Shown here: in pieces, positions 58,748 through 64,000 of the stretch
How positions within the stretch are numbered: position 1 is the stretch's first letter
Layout of the letters: every line of letters begins with the position of its first letter
NCBI GenBank assembly: GCA_009801085.1
Contig: VNWV01000001.1
Span: forward strand, 5,332,001-5,396,000
Reading direction: 5' to 3'
Source: Lasiodiplodia sp. COLG20
Lineage: Eukaryota; Ascomycota; Dothideomycetes; Botryosphaeriales; Botryosphaeriaceae
Length of the DNA: 64,000 bases
Program-made: the position numbers and the translations under genes
The notes under the pieces: model-generated
Told to the model about the DNA's origin: nothing
Database searches by the model: none
Seen by the model: the letters and a program-made list of their open reading frames with translations, nothing else

Positions 58748-58940
58748 AAAATAAGACACAAGCAGTGGAATTGAACTCATACGTGCTGGTTGGTAATGAT
58801 GACGTTCAGCCGCCAGCACACAGTGCCCCCAGTTTGAAGTCCCAACTGAGCTTTACATGCATGCACACGAGAAGCCAGCAGCAGATGCAAAAGGTATGCC
58901 CGAGAAAAATGTTCAAATCATATACAAAACCTATATGAAA
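58748..58940 (+). repeat. Diverged direct repeat, copy 2
   Basis: Partner of 56089-56312, same orientation, about 2.65 kb apart. It ends 87 bp beyond the FOX2 stop codon, so it may include the FOX2 3' UTR. Confidence 0.7.
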
Positions 58941-59026
58941 AAGACGTAAAAGTTACATATGCTCATCCACTTTTCCAACGAACTCCCATCTCTCCAATTT
59001 CCAAAAATTCAGCTTCTGGCCCGTAC

Positions 59027-62000
59027 TCACAACTTGGCCTTCTCCGCACCCACCAACTCAGCGCCCGCGCCCGCAATCGCCAACTTTCCAGTTTCCTTCA
59101 CCACAACCTGGAAGATGACAGTGTTTCCTGCCTTCCACATCTCGGTCCTGAGCGTCTGACCCGGCAGAACCGTGCCGGCGAACCTGACCTTGATGTTCCT
59201 GAACATGCCGAACGTCTTCAAGATGTGCTTGCCGGCGATGCCGAAGAAGCACAAGCCGTGCAGGATCGGAGTCTCGAAGCCGCCCACCTTGCTGAATTCG
59301 GGATCGATGTGAAGCGGGTTGCGGTCACCGCTGAGACGATAGATGGCTGCTTGCTCCTCGGTCGTCTTCTCCTCAACAACGGCGTCAGGCGCACGCTTGG
59401 GCGGCACGTGCACCTTGGTCGCAGGGCCGCGGTCGGCACCCTTCTTGGGTCCACCGAAACCACCCGAGCCGCGAATGAAGACTGTGGCCTCGTTGTAGAA
59501 GAGGTCCTCGCCAGTTGCCTTATCCTTCGTCACGGTACCCGTCACGATGATGCCCGATTTGCCCTTATCGACGACCTCGACCAGCGACGGGTATGACACG
59601 AGCGTGGCCGATGTCGGAATGGGGAACTTGCGGATCTCGAGATATTGCTCGCCGTGCAGAAGCATCATCGGAGAGAAGTTGGGGACCACATCAGCCATGC
59701 TGAAGGGGGCAGTTGCATTGAAGGGCGGGATGACACCGAAAGTCGGCACGACCTGGAAGTTCTCGTCGTTTTCGAAAACGAGAGGCAGGTCGGTACGCTT
59801 CGCGCCAATACCAAGGTCTGATAAAGAACATTAGCTAAAAGTCAATTCACGTATTCCAACACCACTTACTGTAGAGAATGACATCGCGGTCATCATAGAC
59901 GAAGTCGGTTCCTTCAGCCTTTGCCTTCTTCGCCTCCTCGATTGCTTGGAGAATTTCGTTATCGCCGCCGGAGGATTCTGCATGGTTTAGTTAGTGAAAC
60001 GAAAATTGAGAAGGTAGAACAGGGCAGGGCAGATTTTCACAAAATGATGATGGGTAGATTCAGGGTTGGATGATGAAGAGGGTATACATTTCTTTCATTA
60101 TACAAAATTTCTCCAAACGAGATTTTACAATAGAAACACATCGAGTAGCTAATCTAGAGCTTTGACTTACCGCCCGCCGAACCACTTCTGTTTGAGAAGT
60201 TGGCCATGATCTTGCCAGCGCTGTCGTTGGGCTCGGTGGGGTGGTCGGCACGGCCGTCGTCGAAGTTGATGATCTTGGGCAACACCTGCTTAACCGCCTC
60301 GGGAGTAAGCTTGACGTCGATGGGGAAGCCGTGGCCGCCGGAACGCTGCCACCTGGTGGCACCCTGCCAGCCACTGCCGACCTCGTAAAGGCCGCCAGTG
60401 GGGTCGGGAACGCTGTCGGAGCAGAGAGCGACGACGAGGGGAGCAACGTAGTCAGGCTTGAATGCCTGCACGAGCTCCTCAGGCAGGATGGTACGGGTCA
60501 TGTTGGTACCAGCGTTGGGGGCGATGGTGTTCACGAAAATGTTGTACTTGGCACCTTCGCGAGCAAGGGCACGAGAGAAGCCCAGGATACCGCACTTGGC
60601 CGCAGCGTAGTTGGCCTGGCCGAAGTTACCGTAGATACCGCTGGTAGAGGTAGTGTTGACAATGCGGCCGTACTTCTGCTTGAGCATGTAAGGCCAGGCC
60701 GCCTTGGTAACCTTGTAGGTGCCACGGAGATGGACGTTCATGACCGAATCCCACTGGGCGTCGTCCATGTTGGCGAAGGCCTTATCACGGAGGATACCCG
60801 CATTGTTGATGATAATGTCGATACGGCCGAAGGCGTCAATGGCGGCCTTAACGACAACATCACCCTCCTCTGCGGATGCCTTGACACCGACAGCCTGGCC
60901 ACCAAGCTTCTGGATCTCCTGGACAACAGTGTCAGGGTCGGCCAGATCGTTGATAACAATCTTCGCGCCGTACTTCGCAAAAAGCAGAGCATATGCGCGA
61001 CCAAGACCAGCACCACCGCCAGTGATGAGTGCAACCTTGCCCTTAAAGTCAGGGTTCTGTGCAGGCGGGTTGGAAGGAATCTTCTGTGCCTCCTCGAGCA
61101 GCTCGACAAAGTTCGCCGGGCCGGTCGGGTACTCGGGCTTGGAGAAGTCGGTGATATCGCTCCACTTGGACAGAACAGCACCAGGGGTCATGGTGCTGTC
61201 GGCCTTGAGGAGGCCACCCTTGGCACGCTCCCACCTCAGCTTCGCAACGTGGCCACCACCAACCTCAAAGATCGATCCAGTCTCCTCGGTGTTGGAGGGG
61301 TGGACCAGAACGGCGACGAGCGGGACGATCCAATCAGGCTTCAGGTTCTCGAGAACATCCGGAGGCATGATGGTCTCGGTCATACGGCTTGCTGCGATAG
61401 GAGCAATGACGTTGGCGAGAATGTTGTACTTAAGACCCTCCTTTGCGAGAGTCTCGGTGAAGCCGACCTGGGCCAATTTGGCGGCTACTCTCCTGTTAGC
61501 AGCCAGTCTCTGCATAACTAATATGTTGCTTACCAGAGTAATTGCACTGGCCGAAGTTGCCAAAGAGGCCTGCTGCGGACGCAGTGTTGATAACGCGGCC
61601 ATACTTTTGTTTTCTGAAGTGCGGCCATGCTGCTCTTGCGCACTACATCCAGTATCAGCATCCATCCGTTCCCTTTATAAATCCCTGCGTTCCGGATATA
61701 CACACCTTGTATGCACCCTTGACGTGGACGCTGTTGATCAAGTCCCAGTCCGCATCCTTCATGTTCTTGAAGCTCACATCGCGGAGGATACCGGCGTTGT
61801 TGATAAGGATATCAATGCGACCAAAGGCCTTGACCGCAGTGTCGATGATGCGGTCACCGTTCTCGACGCTGTCGTAATTGGCGACGGCCTTACCGCCGGC
61901 CGCCTTGATCTCGTCGACGACCACGTCCGCTGCCTATCGATTTTCACGTGAAAGTCAGCTTCGGGGAGCTTTCCGGGGGAAGCTGAGCTCCGCGAACGCA

Positions 62001-62160
62001 CCTTTGTCGAGTTGCCCTCACCCTTGAAGGAGCCGCCCAGGTCGTTGACGACAACGTTGGCACCCCGCGAGCCGAAGAAGGTGGCATAGGCCTTGCCCAG
62101 GCCACCACCGGCACCCGTCACGACGACGGTTTGGCCATCGAAGCGCAGTTGTTCGGCCAT
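59027..62160 (-). CDS. FOX2: Peroxisomal multifunctional beta-oxidation enzyme (hydratase-2 / (R)-3-hydroxyacyl-CoA dehydrogenase)
   Basis: Six exons on the minus strand, 62160-62002, 61933-61706, 61642-61534, 61484-60171, 59977-59870 and 59817-59027, join in frame to 902 aa. Two tandem SDR domains: the first has TGAGGGLG (~15-22) and QCNYSAAK, the second has ITGGGAGLG (~325) and QANYAAAK; both have [10 protein letters not shown]-terminal MaoC-like hot-dog hydratase-2 domain carries [14 protein letters not shown]. The chain ends AKL, a peroxisomal PTS1 signal. This is the fungal MFE-2 that converts trans-2-enoyl-CoA to 3-ketoacyl-CoA. Length matches yeast FOX2. An intron splits the active-site NYS|AAK in domain 1. 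The upstream region carries a CCTCGG core in a palindrome, fitting fatty-acid induction. Confidence 0.96.
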
Positions 62161-62617
62161 GGTGGATGTAGTAATGGAGGCGCAACACAAAGAATAGAGA
62201 AAACAAGGAGCCGATCGACGGAAGCTCTGCGCAGCTCTCGCGTGGAGAAGTGTGGAGGAGGAGAAGGGAAAAGCTGGAGAAGGGATGAAAGTGCGGAGGA
62301 GAAGGGGGCCCGTCTCGGTGCGGGATAGGTATAAAGTAGCTGCACAGGGAACGCGCGCGTGGACGAAGCCGAGCTGCTCGCGGCAATCGTCGTCACAGCC
62401 TCGGCTGTGCTGGAACCGACGCCGCCATTGGCGGGGGAGGAGCCCAGGACCTTTTTGTGGGGGCGCTAACTAGGACCCCACGAATCCAGAGGCGGCTGTC
62501 TTCACATGTTCGCCCAAGATGATGACGCTACCGCCCGTAAACTCTGGCTCTCACCAGTCCACCTGACTCTCGGCCTAAGCACAAGCACGAAACCGTCACC
62601 ACTCAGGAACCGCAGCC
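62161..62617. promoter_or_regulatory. Bidirectional promoter, FOX2 and TDA10-like kinase
   Basis: A 457-bp gap separates divergent starts. At 62394-62409 the palindrome CACAGCC-TC-GGCTGTG encloses CCTCGG (62399-62404), the core recognised by the Aspergillus FarA/FarB fatty-acid regulators. A TTTATACC TATA-like element for FOX2 (minus strand) lies near 62332. Confidence 0.5.
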
Positions 62618-63913
62618 ATGTCCGCCATCATCGACGACAAGTCAGAGCATTGCATTCCCTTCATCCTCGACCGCATCAAGGCCCACCGCGCTCTGCATGG
62701 CGAGAATGCGCGGCCTTTCTTCCTAGGCCTGAATGGCGTGCAGGGTGCTGGCAAGACGACCCTGGTGAGAATGCAATCCACGCGACACCAAGCGAGCCAT
62801 TGGCAGCTGCTAACAGCCCTCATTCCTCGCGCAGGTCACCACCCTCTGCAGCACGCTCCGTTCCCCGCCATACTCGCTCCCCACCGCCGTCCTCAGCATC
62901 GACGACCTCTACCTGACCCACGACGACCAAATCTCCCTCGCCTCGACCGACCCAACAAACCCACTCATCCAGCACCGCGGCGAGCCCAGCACCCACGACC
63001 TCGACCTCGGCCGGACCGTCTTCGCATCGCTCCTGCACAAACAGCCGACCAAGATTCCCGTCTACGACAAGTCGCGCTTCGCGGGCGCCGGCGACCGCGC
63101 GCCGGCCGAGACGTGGGAGGAGGTCAACGCTCCCGGGCAGCCGCCCATCGAGGTCGTTGTCTTCGAGGGCTGGTGCGTCGGCTTCCGCGCGCTGCCAGAC
63201 GACGTGCTGGAGGCGCGCTGGGCCGATGCGAAGAAGCGCGTGGACGCCGGCGAGAGCTACGACGGCCAGCTGGCGCGCCACGAGCTGGCACACCTGCGCT
63301 TCGTGAACGACAAGCTGCGCGAGTACGACGCACTGACTGAGTGAGTGCCACTCCCTCTCTCCGACCTCCTTATTTCCGCGCTCAGCGGGCAAAATCCCAC
63401 TTTCGGGCCGCTTTGTGGTGTTGAGGGCCCCAGGCCGCGACTCGGTTGAAAGTTGAGGCGCGGGCTGATTTCCTTGTGTGTTTGTGCTGATGGCTTCTGC
63501 GCCTTGCCCGCGGAAAACGGAAATACAGCATGCTTGACGCCTTTGTGCATATCGATGCCGAGAATACGCAGTACGTCTACGACTGGCGCCTGCAGCAGGA
63601 AGCTGCGCTGCGAGCTGCCAAGGGTACTGGCATGACGGATTCGCAGGTTATCAACTTCGTGAACGGCTGTAAGTTTTGCAGGCTCCTCAACTTCCCTCCT
63701 GCTTTTATTCTTCCTAGTACTTTGCTCTACTGGAAGGGGAAGCAATACGTCTGGAATGAGCTGGGGCTGATAGCATACCTGACGAAAGACTACCCCGCGT
63801 ACGAGCTCTACACCGAGACTCTCCGTGCCGGCATTTTCAAGGACAAAAAGGGCAAGCAACTCCGTCTCGTCGTCGGCAAGGACCGTCGTGTCAAGTCCGT
63901 CCAGAAGCTGTAG
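62618..63913 (+). CDS. TDA10: P-loop kinase of the TDA10 / D-glycerate 3-kinase-like family
   Basis: Four exons, 62618-62764, 62835-63340, 63529-63668 and 63789-63913, join in frame to 305 aa. The Walker A loop GLNGVQGAGKTTL lies at the end of exon 1. Exon 2 holds VLSIDDLYLTHDDQ, QHRGEPSTHDLDLG and VVVFEGWCVGF, all characteristic of glycerate-kinase-like fungal proteins (yeast Tda10). Exon 3 gives FVHIDAENTQYVYDWRLQQE, and exon 4 the PAYELYTETL ending. Yeast Tda10 has an ATP-binding fold, but its physiological substrate is not firmly known. The exon 4 acceptor (GAAAG at 63788) was chosen because it alone gives GYYPAYELY without a stop. Confidence 0.87.
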
Positions 63914-64000
63914 GTGCAGTGATTGCGTAAAGAAAGAGCAGACATCGCGAAGGTAAGGCACCAGCACTGTGCATAGTGTGAATAGTCATCAATACTCCGC

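Larger units (their letters stand above)
57961..59026. other. Noncoding stretch with hairpins and repeat copy 2
   Basis: No gene is supported. It holds the palindrome and hairpins, then repeat copy 2, which lies in the 3' flank of FOX2. The open frame at 58330-58671 has no recognisable domain. Confidence 0.5.

Noticed and set aside
60241..61951. Long plus-strand frames opposite FOX2 (426 and 410 codons)
   Set aside because: They are shadows of the SDR domains, with no domain of their own, and cross FOX2 introns.
1..64000. CRISPR arrays, bacterial-type operons, telomere repeats, intact transposons
   Set aside because: None seen. The exon-intron structure is eukaryotic throughout, and I found no transposase, reverse transcriptase or integrase motifs.

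Overview
The window is nuclear DNA of a filamentous ascomycete (Pezizomycotina; Dothideomycetes is my best guess, not established). The evidence is short introns of about 45-100 nt with GTRNGT donors and CTRAC branch points, typical fungal families (Clr5, DUF7918, Acyl_transf_3, EthD, fungal_trans, a peroxisomal FOX2 multifunctional enzyme), no operons, and intergenic spaces of 0.3-4 kb. I rebuilt every multi-exon gene by hand. Each model keeps an open frame across all its junctions, except one gene with an apparent 1-nt frameshift. Exon coordinates are given in each entry.

Layout. 0.1-4.1 kb: two secreted hydrolases, a class 3 lipase and a proteinase-K-like subtilase whose first exon ends in a 71-nt pure G run. 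5-9.3 kb: an F-box protein and a DHA2-type MFS exporter, both on the minus strand. 11.2-13.2 kb: a patatin phospholipase fused to two C2H2-like zinc fingers. 14.1-14.5 kb: an EthD protein. 14.5-18.5 kb: no supported gene. 18.5-19.9 kb: a membrane acyltransferase. 20-22.6 kb: GC-rich, no supported gene. 22.6-23.8 kb: an SDR oxidoreductase. 23.8-26 kb: gene-poor and AT-rich. 26.1-27.4 kb: an L-serine/threonine dehydratase. 29.3-36.6 kb: a conserved housekeeping block of cystathionine beta-lyase, a DUF2415 WD40-like protein and mitochondrial Hsp70. 37.9-43.1 kb: three tandem DUF7918 paralogues. 44.8-50.2 kb: an MDR oxidoreductase, a frameshifted Clr5-ankyrin gene and a C2H2/fungal_trans transcription factor. 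50.3-55.4 kb: a GST, then a divergent pair of 2OG-Fe(II) oxygenase and ACS-family permease. 55.4-59 kb: gene-poor, with an intron-containing tRNA-like gene, a diverged direct repeat, perfect hairpins and a decayed coding fragment. 59-64 kb: FOX2 diverging from a TDA10-type P-loop kinase.

Functional links visible here are the oxygenase/permease divergent pair, the FOX2 promoter with a CCTCGG core inside a palindrome, and the DUF7918 triplet. Two of the three DUF7918 paralogues share a C-terminal module with psi-K-x-E SUMO-acceptor motifs, basic NLS-like clusters and terminal V/A-I-D-L-acidic SIM-like motifs. I regard that module as the best candidate for an undescribed system. There is no secondary-metabolite backbone gene, no intact transposon and no CRISPR.
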